From NCBI GenBank assembly GCA_964567665.1, contig CAZMNN010000013.1, positions 1 through 57,025 of the forward strand: a stretch of 57,025 bases of DNA, given 5' to 3'. Source of the DNA: UBA1731 sp964567665 (lineage in GTDB: Bacteria > Verrucomicrobiota > Kiritimatiellia > RFP12 > UBA1067). Below, piece by piece: positions 35,235-43,548 of this stretch. The position numbers were made by a program, and so were the translations under genes. The notes beneath the pieces were generated by a model. It searched no databases and was not told the DNA's origin. It saw nothing but the letters and a program-made list of their open reading frames with translations. Each line of letters starts with the position of its first letter. Position 1 is the first letter of the stretch.

Positions 35235-35521
35235 CTCTGTTTCTTTCTCTTGTTTGTTGCTTTGACCTGTCCATTGACGTCCGGACCTTCAGTCGGTCGT
35301 GCCTTTCGGCCCGTTGCCGACCCGCTCTCGCAAAGCGTGTCCCGGATTTGTCTCCGGCCAGTTTCCGTTTTTGAGCGAAACACAACGAAAAGAAAAACGC
35401 CTGCGGCGCCTTTCCCGGCTTTCCGCAAGCGTTTGCCTGCTCAATCCGGACGCGTCAAGCGGCATCTTTCAATGACCTTCCTGACCGTATCGCTACTATT
35501 CCCCTCAAAAAAGGAACGCCC
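35235..35521 (-). promoter_or_regulatory. S10 operon leader with possible attenuator hairpin
   Basis: About 285 nt of untranslated leader between the promoter and rpsJ; I see no gene in it. A short GC stem (CGCC-GCA-GGCG, 35398-35408) followed on the minus strand by TTTTTCTTTT resembles a weak terminator. Further inverted pairs (CCGGA/TCCGG, GGTCGG/CCGAC) lie downstream. Similar leaders elsewhere are sites of ribosomal-protein feedback; here that is inference. Confidence 0.4.
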
Positions 35522-35550
35522 ATTATAGCATAATGCACAGCCTTGCGCAA
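35522..35550 (-). promoter_or_regulatory. Promoter of the S10 operon
   Basis: TTGCGC (35545-35550) and TATAAT (35522-35527), 17 bp apart, with extended TGC before the -10. Confidence 0.7.
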
Positions 35551-35637
35551 GTTGCGCGCGCAAAAATCGTATTTTCCTGATTACCTCGCCGCTCACGGAC
35601 GCAGTTCCGCTCCGCAAAAGAGCCTAACCAAATCCGT

Positions 35638-36351
35638 TCAGCGCCCCCGCAACGGAACATAGCGGTACCCCGAACCGTGAACGGTCTCAATCCTGGCCGC
35701 ATCCTTGCCGAGCTTCTTCCGGAGAACGAGAATGTGCTGATCCACCGTGCGCGTGGTCACGCCCGTTCCGTATCCCCAAAGCTCGTCCATGAGCATGTCC
35801 CTCGTGACGACTTCCCCCGGATGGGACACGAAAATGCGGAGAATCCCTATCTCTCTCGCAGAAAGAGCCTCTTTTCTGCCGCCCGCCCCCACAAGCATGT
35901 ACCGCTTTGCGTCAACGTAATGCGTTCCCACCTCGAAATTCGCCCTGTCATCAGGCTTCGCAGACGGCACTGCCGTTGCCGCACAGTTTTTCATCCGGCG
36001 GAAGATGGCGTTGATGCGTGAAACCAGCACCTCGTCGTCGAACGGCTTGGGCAGGTAGTCGTCCGCCCCAAGATCCAGCCCAAGCGAGATGTCTGCCGCC
36101 GAACCTCGCGCCGAAAGGAACATCACCGGAAGCGCCGGATCGTCCCGCCGGATCTGCTGAAGCACCTGATAACCGTTCTTCTTGGGCATCATTATGTCAA
36201 GAAGAAGCATATCCGGACGCTTTGCGGAATATTCGGCAAGCACTTCATCGCCATTCTGGGCGAGACGGACGGAATGTCCAGCCTCCTCTATCAGTATCTT
36301 CAGCGTCTGGCGGATGGACTTCGTGTCGTCCGCTACAAGGATGTCAGCCAT
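35638..36351 (-). CDS. OmpR/PhoB-family response regulator
   Basis: 237 residues. Receiver domain with acidic pocket DD (8-9), phosphorylated D52 (LLLDIMMP) and conserved Lys in DDYLPKPFD; C-terminal winged helix ending RTVDQHILVLRKKLG and GSGYRYVPL. The start at 36351 has GGAGGTGA 6 nt upstream and overlaps the kinase stop by 8 bp. It forms a two-component pair with that kinase. Signal and targets unknown. Confidence 0.95.
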   Translation of the reverse strand: MADILVADDTKSIRQTLKILIEEAGHSVRLAQNGDEVLAEYSAKRPDMLLLDIMMPKKNGYQVLQQIRRDDPALPVMFLSARGSAADISLGLDLGADDYLPKPFDDEVLVSRINAIFRRMKNCAATAVPSAKPDDRANFEVGTHYVDAKRYMLVGAGGRKEALSAREIGILRIFVSHPGEVVTRDMLMDELWGYGTGVTTRTVDQHILVLRKKLGKDAARIETVHGSGYRYVPLRGR

Positions 36352-37534
36352 TGCCGTCACCTCCATCTTTCTCTCCGCCGCCCGGCAGCGTCACCGTGAA
36401 CACGTTTCCGCCGCCAGCCCTCGGAACGGCACGGACGCCGCCGCCCATCCCTTTTACGAAACCAGAGACGATCGACAGCCCCAACCCAAGGCCTTCCCGC
36501 CCTTCATGCGTCCCGTCCTGGTAGAATCTCTCGAACAGACGCCCCATCCGCCCACGTGGAATTGTCGCCCCTCTGTCTGCCACCTCAATGACGGCGCAAC
36601 CGCCACATTCGCGGCAGCAGACCTCGATTGACTTCTCGCCAGCATATCTACAGGCGTTCTCGATGAGGTTTATCGCCACCTGCTCAATCTTGTCGCGGTC
36701 AGCGACGGCAAATGCGGGCATTCCCCTTTCGACGGCAATGGCGCAGTCCCTGTATCTCTCCCGCACCAGCGCGACAGCCGCCTCGACCGCCTCCCTCACG
36801 TCAAACCTGTCGCGGGCAAACGAAATCTTGCCGTTTCTCAAACGGACTGCGGTCAGCAGTTCGCCGATCATCCTTGCCATGCGGGCGGACTCGCTCTTGA
36901 TTGTGGCAAGCGCCGCCGCACGCCGCCCCGAATCCTTGATCGCACCCGACGCAAGTGCGGACGACAGCGGAACGATGCTGCCGAGCGGTGTGTTCAGCTC
37001 GTGGGATATCATGTCGAGAAACGAATCCTTCACCTCAAGATCCCTGCGGGCTTTCCTCGCCGACCACACAAGCTGCCACCCTCTGGCAAACAGCACAAAG
37101 AAGAGGAGAAGTATCAACGCCACGCCTATTCCGAAAAGGTACAAGGCCCAGTTGTCCTCGTACCTGAACGGCGCCGTGTCGTAGCCGATCACCGTTCCGT
37201 CGTCAAGCCTGACCCAGCCGACGACCGCCGCACCGTCCGCCCGGCGGAACCATCCGTATTTCACCCGATCGGAGAAGTTCGTGTCGCCCGCTGCGGCCTC
37301 TCTGCTCCACACATGATCCGCAGCCTCGCCGTCCCTGCCGTACGCCCTCGCCTTTGTCGCGAGACGCGCCTTGAGATTTCGCTCGTAGCGGTCGAACTGC
37401 ACGTCGCGCTCCGCGCTTCTCATCTCAGATGCAAGACCGCTCGCGCCGAACACGAGAAGCGACAACCCGGCTGCGGTGATCAGCGCCGCCGGCAGCCCGA
37501 TGAACAGGATGTATGTGCGTATGTCCTTGTCCAT
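36344..37534 (-). CDS. Membrane sensor histidine kinase
   Basis: 396 residues: membrane helices at ~8-30 and ~130-150 flank a ~100-residue extracytoplasmic sensor of unknown fold. Then come the HisKA domain with phospho-accepting H178 (MISHELNTPLGS) and an HATPase domain with N-box IENACRYA and GLGLGLSIV. GGGAG precedes the ATG. An acidic/Gly tail ends the protein. Partner of the downstream regulator. Confidence 0.94.
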   Translation of the reverse strand: MDKDIRTYILFIGLPAALITAAGLSLLVFGASGLASEMRSAERDVQFDRYERNLKARLATKARAYGRDGEAADHVWSREAAAGDTNFSDRVKYGWFRRADGAAVVGWVRLDDGTVIGYDTAPFRYEDNWALYLFGIGVALILLLFFVLFARGWQLVWSARKARRDLEVKDSFLDMISHELNTPLGSIVPLSSALASGAIKDSGRRAAALATIKSESARMARMIGELLTAVRLRNGKISFARDRFDVREAVEAAVALVRERYRDCAIAVERGMPAFAVADRDKIEQVAINLIENACRYAGEKSIEVCCRECGGCAVIEVADRGATIPRGRMGRLFERFYQDGTHEGREGLGLGLSIVSGFVKGMGGGVRAVPRAGGGNVFTVTLPGGGEKDGGDGNG

Positions 37535-37563
37535 GGAATCTCCCGCCGCGCATCTAGCTTCAT

Positions 37564-38991
37564 TCAGGCTACGCCCACAGTCCCGCTTGAAAGACCGGAA
37601 CGGACAAGCGCATACCGCTTCGTTCCGTCCGGATCGATGATGATCGCCGCCGAATCGAGGAACCTGATCCAATTCTCGACCGTCCAGTCGCGCTTGACGC
37701 CACGGGCATGGAGAAACACGGCGTTGTAGAGGTCGTGCGTGGTGAATATGCCAAGCCGCGCACGGAACTCTCCGAGCGCCCAGACCTCAAGCGCATCGCT
37801 GGCGCTGCGCAGCTCCACAAAACCGCGCTGCACACCCTTCTCCATGTATTCGAATATGCTTCCGAAGAACGAACCGTCCCTGAAAAGCTCAAACACCTCA
37901 TGCTGGTCGGCGAAATAGAACGTGTCGTTCCCCAACTTCGGCTCAAGAGGGACGTCAACCCCCGAAAGCCCCATGCCGTCCGCAATGCAGGATGCCGTCT
38001 GCCGTGTGCGCAGAAGCGGACTGGACACGAACTGCACATCGTCGGCAAACATCTTCAGCCGTTCGCCGAGAAGCGTCGCCGTGCGCCGCCCCTCATCGGT
38101 CAGCGGAATCGCCATGCCGAACGTCGGGTCGTCGTTGTCGATCTTCTTGCGCTCGCCGTGGCGCACCATCAGAAGCACCCTGCTGCCGCAGCGAAGCTCC
38201 GCCTCTACGTCATCGAGCGAAATCTCGCCGCCGGACGGACTGCACAGCGAATCCACTGCGCGGTCGCCGCCCGTCAGCTCCGCAAGGAACCTGCGCCTGA
38301 ACGCAAGATGTCCGCGTTCGGCGGCAAGACGGCGCGACGTGGCGAACTGAAGACCAGACCGCATCCAACCCACCTGCACAAGCACGAAATCAGCCAACGT
38401 GCGGATGTGCTGGTAGTCGACGGGACGCCCGTCTCGCACAGCCGCGACGACCTCCGGACTAGGCTGGGCCATCACCGGCAGGTTCCAGAACGCCTCGCTG
38501 TCGTTCCGCCAGTCGGTTGTTGCAAGCTGATGCTCCAGCACCCGGAAGATGTCGAGCTTGTCGGCGTCTCTCACGCAATGGGCGGCGGCAAGCGTAATCG
38601 GGTCAAGTCCATCCGGAAGGTCGCGGCGGTTGTGGTAGAGAACCGCCCTCAATATTGCATCGGAATGCGGCACACCGTCCAACCATCCCTTCTCTGCCAC
38701 AATGTCGTGCGAGAGGACTGCGTGGTCAACGCTGTCAGAATCTCGGAACGTGCCGTATTTCCTTATCTGCTCGTACCTTCCGGTATCGTGCAGCAGCGCA
38801 GCCGCCACGCAGACATCCGTGACATCCTCCGGAAAGCCCTCGCCGGCCGCGATGTCACGTGCGTTCTTCACGACGCAATCCGTATGAACCCGCTTCAGCT
38901 CCATCATCGGCGGCAGACTGCCGCCCTCGCGGAAACTGTCGACGTAGCCGGAGTACAGCCCGTGCAGCCTGTCGAAATCCACAGCTACCAT
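37564..38991 (-). CDS. HD-domain phosphohydrolase fused to a histidine-phosphatase domain
   Basis: 475 residues, two enzymes in one chain. Residues ~1-210 are an HD domain: H36, HD at 68-69 (ALLHDTGRY), and D144 (RDADKLD) as metal ligands; nucleotides or phosphates are typical substrates. Residues ~270-475 are a phosphoglycerate-mutase-type histidine phosphatase: RHGE with H278, SSPLLRTRQTA, and a second His in FTTHDLYNAV. No frameshift or internal start suggests two genes. It overlaps the coiled-coil gene by 7 bp. The physiological substrate is unknown. Confidence 0.85.
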   Translation of the reverse strand: MVAVDFDRLHGLYSGYVDSFREGGSLPPMMELKRVHTDCVVKNARDIAAGEGFPEDVTDVCVAAALLHDTGRYEQIRKYGTFRDSDSVDHAVLSHDIVAEKGWLDGVPHSDAILRAVLYHNRRDLPDGLDPITLAAAHCVRDADKLDIFRVLEHQLATTDWRNDSEAFWNLPVMAQPSPEVVAAVRDGRPVDYQHIRTLADFVLVQVGWMRSGLQFATSRRLAAERGHLAFRRRFLAELTGGDRAVDSLCSPSGGEISLDDVEAELRCGSRVLLMVRHGERKKIDNDDPTFGMAIPLTDEGRRTATLLGERLKMFADDVQFVSSPLLRTRQTASCIADGMGLSGVDVPLEPKLGNDTFYFADQHEVFELFRDGSFFGSIFEYMEKGVQRGFVELRSASDALEVWALGEFRARLGIFTTHDLYNAVFLHARGVKRDWTVENWIRFLDSAAIIIDPDGTKRYALVRSGLSSGTVGVA

Positions 38992-39497
38992 CTGCGCCCG
39001 CCTATCTCGATTCTTGCGGCCTCCGCAGCCGCCCGCTTCACGGCAAAGACCGTTCTGCCCATCCTCGCGAGCTTCCGCTCAAGCTCCTGGTTCAGCCCGC
39101 GCACCTCCTGAAGGTCGAGCTTCAGTTCAGCAATCTCCTTTTCGTATGCGGAAATGCGCGATTCAAGTTCAAGCCTGTCCGATTCCGCTTTGGACACCTT
39201 CTCCGCAAGCGCCTGCCTTTCCGCTTCGAGCGCAGCCTTCGATTCCGCCAGCGCGGTCTTTTCATCCTCAAGGACGATGCGCCGCTCCTCCAGTTCGGCG
39301 TTGTCACGCGCCATTGCGCTCACGACCTCCCTCTGCACATCAAGTTCGTCGAACGTTTCGGAATCCTGCGCCTCAAGATCAGAGGTCTCTGAATCGAGAT
39401 GATCATTCTCCGGTCTCAGAGCCTGTTCCTCAGGCTCTGCGGCGTATCGACCCTTCATTCCCAACATCTCGGCAAAAAGTGACTTGTCTTCGTTCAT
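38985..39497 (-). CDS. Acidic coiled-coil protein of unknown function
   Basis: 170 residues with no signal peptide. Residues ~55-150 are an uninterrupted heptad-rich coiled coil (ELEERRIVLEDEKTALAES onward), after an acidic, disordered N-terminus; the basic end is AARIEIGGRRW. It overlaps the HD/phosphatase fusion gene and is probably co-translated with it, so it may scaffold or oligomerise that enzyme. Promoter geometry suggests a leaderless mRNA. Confidence 0.7.
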   Translation of the reverse strand: MNEDKSLFAEMLGMKGRYAAEPEEQALRPENDHLDSETSDLEAQDSETFDELDVQREVVSAMARDNAELEERRIVLEDEKTALAESKAALEAERQALAEKVSKAESDRLELESRISAYEKEIAELKLDLQEVRGLNQELERKLARMGRTVFAVKRAAAEAARIEIGGRRW

Positions 39498-39503
39498 GCC
39501 GCA

Positions 39504-39513
39504 ATTATATCAC
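39504..39513 (-). promoter_or_regulatory. -10 element directly before the coiled-coil gene
   Basis: TGTGATATAAT on the minus strand, with TATAAT at 39504-39509. The start codon begins 7 nt after the -10, so transcription would start at or next to the ATG. Confidence 0.55.
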
Positions 39514-39544
39514 ATCAGCATTGCATGGCGAAGATACCCCACAC

Positions 39545-39580
39545 AAAGGAAGCCGCTTTCGGCTGAAAGCGGCTTCCTTT
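39545..39580. terminator. Perfect 16-bp hairpin with GGCT loop
   Basis: AAAGGAAGCCGCTTTC and GAAAGCGGCTTCCTTT are exact complements around a 4-nt loop. A/T ends on both sides suit a bidirectional terminator, though the T-run is only three nucleotides. Confidence 0.55.
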
Positions 39581-39697
39581 GCATCCTGACGGAACAGGAT
39601 AAAGACCCCGAAAACAGGATCAAGTGCGGCGACGGCGAAGGGCAATCTGCGCTGATAGGCCCAACAGAGGCCTTGCGTACGCAGTTTAGCTTATAGT

Positions 39698-39707
39698 GGG
39701 GGGGGGG
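39698..39707. repeat. Homopolymeric G10 tract
   Basis: Ten consecutive G residues on the plus strand in the gene-poor interval, the longest G or C run I noticed in the window. Confidence 0.9.
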
Positions 39708-40010
39708 TAGTACTATGCGCAAAACGCCGCCACAGGCGAGATTTCGCGCAAATGCGCTCACGCTGCACACTCCTTCACAAAGTGCGTACAATGCCTTGCC
39801 AGCGCGGTTTTTCATTCGCTCAACCACAGCCCGATCCATTGTGGACACGCCAAACTTGATTCCTTCGGGAATTTGTCCTGCCAAACCTAATCCACCAGAA
39901 TTGGAAGAAGTGTATCACAACCCACCATCCGTGTCAAACGGCGCGGAAAATGTGTGACATTTTTCCAATTTGGATCGCCCTGTGCGAAGCACTGCGGCAA
40001 TCGGCCGCAA

Positions 40011-41285
40011 TCATTCGTGGAAGTCACTGTCCTCGGCGGACGGGCCTGGTTCGCACGACGCAAGATCTTGAATCGCGGTGCATATCCTATCGACCGTTGA
40101 CGTATCCGAAACGAGCGGCGGCATGGTGTAGATGAAGTTGCAGAACGGACGCAACCACACTCCATGTCCGTCTATCACCCGCTCGATGTCGGTGCGAACC
40201 GGCATCCGCTCCACCTCGACAATGCCGACTGCGCCCTTCACACGCACATCCTTCACGTTCGAGAGCGAACGGCATGGCGCAAGCCCATCGGCAAGCTCCC
40301 GCTCGATGCGCGACACCTTGGCCGCATAGCCGCCCTCCGAAAACAGCTTGAGCGAAGCGATGCCGGCGGCGCAGACAATCGGATTGGCCATGTAGGTAGG
40401 GCCGTGCATGAACGCGCCGGGGCGGCCGCTGGAGATCGTCTCGGCTACACGGGCGGACGCAATCGTTGCCGCAAGCGTGACGTGTCCGCCGGTCAGAGCC
40501 TTGCCCACGCACATCACGTCCGGCACGACGCCCGCCCACTCCCCCGCCCAAAGCGGACCGGTACGGTGGAAGCCCGCCGCAATTTCGTCGAAGATGAGAA
40601 GCATCCCCTTTTCGTCGCAGAGAGCGCGAAGACGGCGCAGGTATTCCGGATCGTAGAACCTCATTGCGTTTGCCGCCTGAAACACCGGTTCGCAGATTAC
40701 GGCGGCAATTTCGTCCCCATGCCGCTCCACCGTCTCAACAGCAGTGGAGAAGTCAAGCGGCGACGCAAAATGGTGCTTCGGCATTATCTGACGGAACAGC
40801 GTGTGCATTCCGTCCGGATCGCTGAGAGCCATCGCGCAGCAGGTGTCGCCATGGTATCCGCCCTTGAGCGCAAGCAGTTTCCCCCTGTTCGGAAATCCCC
40901 TGGCGTTTTGGTACTGAACCGCCATCTTGGCGGCAACCTCGACGGCGATCGATCCTGAATCGGCAAAGAACACACGGTCAAGCCCAGGCGGCGCAATCTC
41001 CGTCAGTCGCTCTGCAAGTTCTATCGCTGGCTCATGTGTCAGCCCGCCGAACATCACGTGCGAGAGACGTTCGCTCTGGCGGCGCATCGCCTCGACGATT
41101 GCGGGATGGCTGTGTCCGTGCGCAACGCACCACCAGCTTGAGACGGCATCGGTGAGTGTGCGCCCGTCGGACAGCACAAGTTCCGTTCCGCTTGCCGATT
41201 TCACAAGACGCACGGGCGGAGGATTTGCGATTGAGGCGTACGGATGCCAGATGTGCCGGCGGTCAAATTCAAGTGCGTCCATCAT
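40011..41285 (-). CDS. bioA: Adenosylmethionine-8-amino-7-oxononanoate aminotransferase (BioA)
   Basis: 424 residues; PLP enzyme making 7,8-diaminopelargonate in biotin synthesis with SAM as amino donor. HIWHPYAS at the N-terminus, VSSWWCVAHGHSHP, PLP-Asp in FDEIAAGFHRTG, and the Schiff-base Lys in CVGKALTGG distinguish it from other class III transaminases. Last gene of thi4-thiE-bioD-bioA; 24 bp from bioD. Product feeds BioD next door. Confidence 0.95.
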   Translation of the reverse strand: MMDALEFDRRHIWHPYASIANPPPVRLVKSASGTELVLSDGRTLTDAVSSWWCVAHGHSHPAIVEAMRRQSERLSHVMFGGLTHEPAIELAERLTEIAPPGLDRVFFADSGSIAVEVAAKMAVQYQNARGFPNRGKLLALKGGYHGDTCCAMALSDPDGMHTLFRQIMPKHHFASPLDFSTAVETVERHGDEIAAVICEPVFQAANAMRFYDPEYLRRLRALCDEKGMLLIFDEIAAGFHRTGPLWAGEWAGVVPDVMCVGKALTGGHVTLAATIASARVAETISSGRPGAFMHGPTYMANPIVCAAGIASLKLFSEGGYAAKVSRIERELADGLAPCRSLSNVKDVRVKGAVGIVEVERMPVRTDIERVIDGHGVWLRPFCNFIYTMPPLVSDTSTVDRICTAIQDLASCEPGPSAEDSDFHE

Positions 41286-41309
41286 GTCTCTTTCTTTGCC
41301 TGCCGCCGT

Positions 41310-41996
41310 TCACCATCCAAGCCGCTCGAATATCCCGCTGAAATCGGGAGCGGAGTCGGCAGCGATGTCCGGCATGATTTCCACCGGACATCCAATGCCC
41401 AGCTTCTTCAAATACCTCGACACCGCATTCACGGCGTCATCGAAAAGAAGTCCGTCCGTCTCCGGGTAGGCGTTCATCACCACTCCGGCGACGGACATTC
41501 CGCGCCTTGCCGCCGCCTCAAGCGACAGCAGTGTATGGTTGATTGCGCCAAGCCTTCCGCTTGCCACAAGTACAAGCGGCCACCCCTGACGCAACGCAAA
41601 GTCAACGGCAAGCACGTCTTCTGTCAACGGCACGCAAAGTCCGCCCGCCCCTTCGACCAGCACGGCGTCATGGCGTCGTGCACATTCGGCAACCGAGGCG
41701 GCAATCCTTCCAAGATCGACTTTCCGTCCTTCAAGATCCGCCGCAAGAAGCGGCGACGACGGGAACTTGAATATCTGCGGAGCGGTCAAACCCGCGTCGT
41801 CTTCCGGGAACCTGCCCACGCCGGCCATTTCACGATGCACGTCCAGGTCTTCGGAATATCCGTCGCATCCTGTCTGCACCATCTTCACGGAGATCCAGTC
41901 GCGTCCGGAATTCTGAAGCGCACGGCACATCGCACCGACGACAGCGGTCTTGCCGATCCCCGTGTCGATGCCGGATATGAAGCAGACGTTGCCCAT
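41310..41996 (-). CDS. bioD: Dethiobiotin synthetase (BioD)
   Basis: 228 residues; ATP- and CO2-dependent ring closure giving dethiobiotin. P-loop GIDTGIGKTA, VKMVQTGC and VEGAGGLCVPL are family motifs. The start at 41996 overlaps the thiE stop as TGATG, directly linking biotin and thiamine genes. bioB and bioF are not in the window. Confidence 0.95.
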   Translation of the reverse strand: MGNVCFISGIDTGIGKTAVVGAMCRALQNSGRDWISVKMVQTGCDGYSEDLDVHREMAGVGRFPEDDAGLTAPQIFKFPSSPLLAADLEGRKVDLGRIAASVAECARRHDAVLVEGAGGLCVPLTEDVLAVDFALRQGWPLVLVASGRLGAINHTLLSLEAAARRGMSVAGVVMNAYPETDGLLFDDAVNAVSRYLKKLGIGCPVEIMPDIAADSAPDFSGIFERLGW

Positions 41997-42601
41997 CACC
42001 GCTCCTTCAATCTCATGATGGCCGAATACGGATCTGCGCTGCCGCACACCGCCCGCACCACGGCGAAGTTTCGCGCACCCGCCGCAATCACGTCCGGCAG
42101 ATGCGCCGCATCTATGCCGCCAATCGCCACCGCCGGATGCGCAGCGGCGGCGATCATCGCGGACATCACATCAAGTCCAAGCGTAGGATCGGGGATGTCC
42201 TTGGTCGGCGTCGCATAGACCGGGCCGACGCCGATGTAGTCTACCGGCTCCGTCCGCGACACCGCCACCTGAGCGGGATTGTGGGTGGAAAGCCCCACAA
42301 TCCCAAGACCGGGATGACGCGAACGCACCTCGGCTGGCGACATGTCGCCCTGCCCCACGTGCACGCCATCCGCTCCAACCTCCTCTGCGATGGACGGATC
42401 GTCGTTCACTATGAACAGCGTATCTGTGCCGGCCGTCACGCTGCGCACATCGTGCGCCACGCGCACAATGTCAGCGCGTGGCACGTGCTTCATGCGCAAC
42501 TGGACGATCTTCACGCCCGCCCGCACTGCGGCCTCCGCGCACCTCGCATAGCCGACGACGGGATTCGTCATCACGAGATAAAGGCCGAATCCGTCGGTCA
42601 T
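41996..42601 (-). CDS. thiE: Thiamine-phosphate synthase (ThiE)
   Basis: 201 residues; TIM-barrel enzyme joining the pyrimidine and thiazole phosphates. Motifs include VQLRMKHV, FIVNDDPSIAEEVGADGVHVGQGD, GVGPVYATPTK and AIGGID. The start is set by ATGA overlap with thi4. Uses the thiazole made by Thi4. Confidence 0.95.
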   Translation of the reverse strand: MTDGFGLYLVMTNPVVGYARCAEAAVRAGVKIVQLRMKHVPRADIVRVAHDVRSVTAGTDTLFIVNDDPSIAEEVGADGVHVGQGDMSPAEVRSRHPGLGIVGLSTHNPAQVAVSRTEPVDYIGVGPVYATPTKDIPDPTLGLDVMSAMIAAAAHPAVAIGGIDAAHLPDVIAAGARNFAVVRAVCGSADPYSAIMRLKER

Positions 42602-43377
42602 TTGGCAAGATCCTCCAGAACGATCTGCGCAATCTTGCGTCCGCTCTTCAGCATCCCGCCGAAGATCGGACCCATGCGGAATCCGCCCTGCGCATTGTTC
42701 GCGGCCATGCCTGAGGCGTAGAGACCGGGATAGAGACGCTTTGTGTTCTCCACGGTCGTGCGTTCGCCGTCCGCCATCCACATCGGCTTCTCGCCGAGGA
42801 TGCCGCCCGTCGGTGAATCTATCTTCACGCCAGCCTTGCCGACGGCCTTGTTTATGATTTCGCTCGGATGTCCCGTGCCGTCTATGAGTGCTCGCGTCAT
42901 CACGACGATCGGATCGACGTGCATCTCAAGCCGCGCAACCGGATTCCAGTTTATCACAACACCGGAGACGACACCGTCGTGCATGACGATATCCTCAACC
43001 CGAACGGCGTTGAATATCGTGGCCCCGGCCTTGCGCGCCCCGAATATGAGACCGCTCGCCATCTCGACCGAATCGACCGTGTGGTAGTCGCCGTCCACAG
43101 GAACGGTCGTGACGCCGAACTCGTGCAGTATCTCGGCGGCGTCATTCTGCACCACAACCTCGTTCATCAACATTCCGCCGCCCCACGTGCCGCCGCCGGG
43201 CGCAAGCTTCGATTCAAACACCGCAACCTTGCGACCGGCCAAGGCAAGATCATGCGCGGCCACAAGACCGGACGGCCCCGCTCCGACAATCGCAACGTCA
43301 ATGGCGAGGTTGCTTTCGAGTTTCTTGAAATAACTCCGGACGATAGCGCCGGAGATGGTTTCTTCCATCACTTTCAC
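42598..43377 (-). CDS. thi4: Thi4-family sulfide-dependent thiazole synthase
   Basis: 259 residues from a GTG start at 43377 that is 8 nt after GGAGG; the ATG at 43368 is the alternative. FAD/NAD-binding Rossmann start VAIVGAGPSGLVAAHDL, then GGGTWGGGMLMNE. The residue corresponding to the suicidal Cys of yeast THI4 is His (DGTGHPSEI), as in archaeal enzymes that use free sulfide and turn over many times. Makes ADP-thiazole from NAD, glycine and sulfide; consistent with a sulfidic anaerobic habitat. Confidence 0.92.
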   Translation of the reverse strand: MKVMEETISGAIVRSYFKKLESNLAIDVAIVGAGPSGLVAAHDLALAGRKVAVFESKLAPGGGTWGGGMLMNEVVVQNDAAEILHEFGVTTVPVDGDYHTVDSVEMASGLIFGARKAGATIFNAVRVEDIVMHDGVVSGVVINWNPVARLEMHVDPIVVMTRALIDGTGHPSEIINKAVGKAGVKIDSPTGGILGEKPMWMADGERTTVENTKRLYPGLYASGMAANNAQGGFRMGPIFGGMLKSGRKIAQIVLEDLAK

Positions 43378-43384
43378 TTTTGTT

Positions 43385-43466
43385 TCCTCCGCAGGCATTA
43401 CCCTGTTCAGGTTATACGGGTTTCATCTCAGCATCCGGAACCGTTCCGGTAGCACCCCGATTGGCG
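43385..43466 (-). ncRNA. TPP riboswitch (THI element)
   Basis: Minus-strand transcript shows the conserved TPP aptamer blocks in order: GGGGTGCT, a GGAAC/GTTCC variable arm, GCTGAGATGAAACCC, ATAACCTGAACAGGGTAATG and CCTGCGGAGGAA. The 3' end overlaps the thi4 ribosome site GGAGG, so ligand binding probably hides the ribosome site and blocks translation initiation. It heads thi4-thiE-bioD-bioA. Confidence 0.92.
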
Positions 43467-43470
43467 CGCA

Positions 43471-43481
43471 ATTATACCACA
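43471..43481 (-). promoter_or_regulatory. Extended -10 of the thi-bio operon
   Basis: TGTGGTATAAT on the minus strand, TATAAT at 43471-43476, a few nt before the riboswitch. No consensus -35. Confidence 0.65.
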
Positions 43482-43548
43482 CCGCGTCCATGCTGGAGCG
43501 CGGCAATTTTATTTTTCGTCCTGCGGCGAACACCCAAACGGATAGCCG

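Larger units (their letters stand above)
39498..40010. other. 513-bp gene-poor interval
   Basis: Between bioA and the coiled-coil gene I find no convincing gene. It holds a -10 element at 39504, a perfect 16-bp hairpin at 39545-39580 and a run of ten G at 39698-39707. A minus-strand frame of up to 124 codons with a TTG start (39510-39884) crosses the run and hairpin but matches nothing I know; it may be decayed sequence. Confidence 0.5.
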
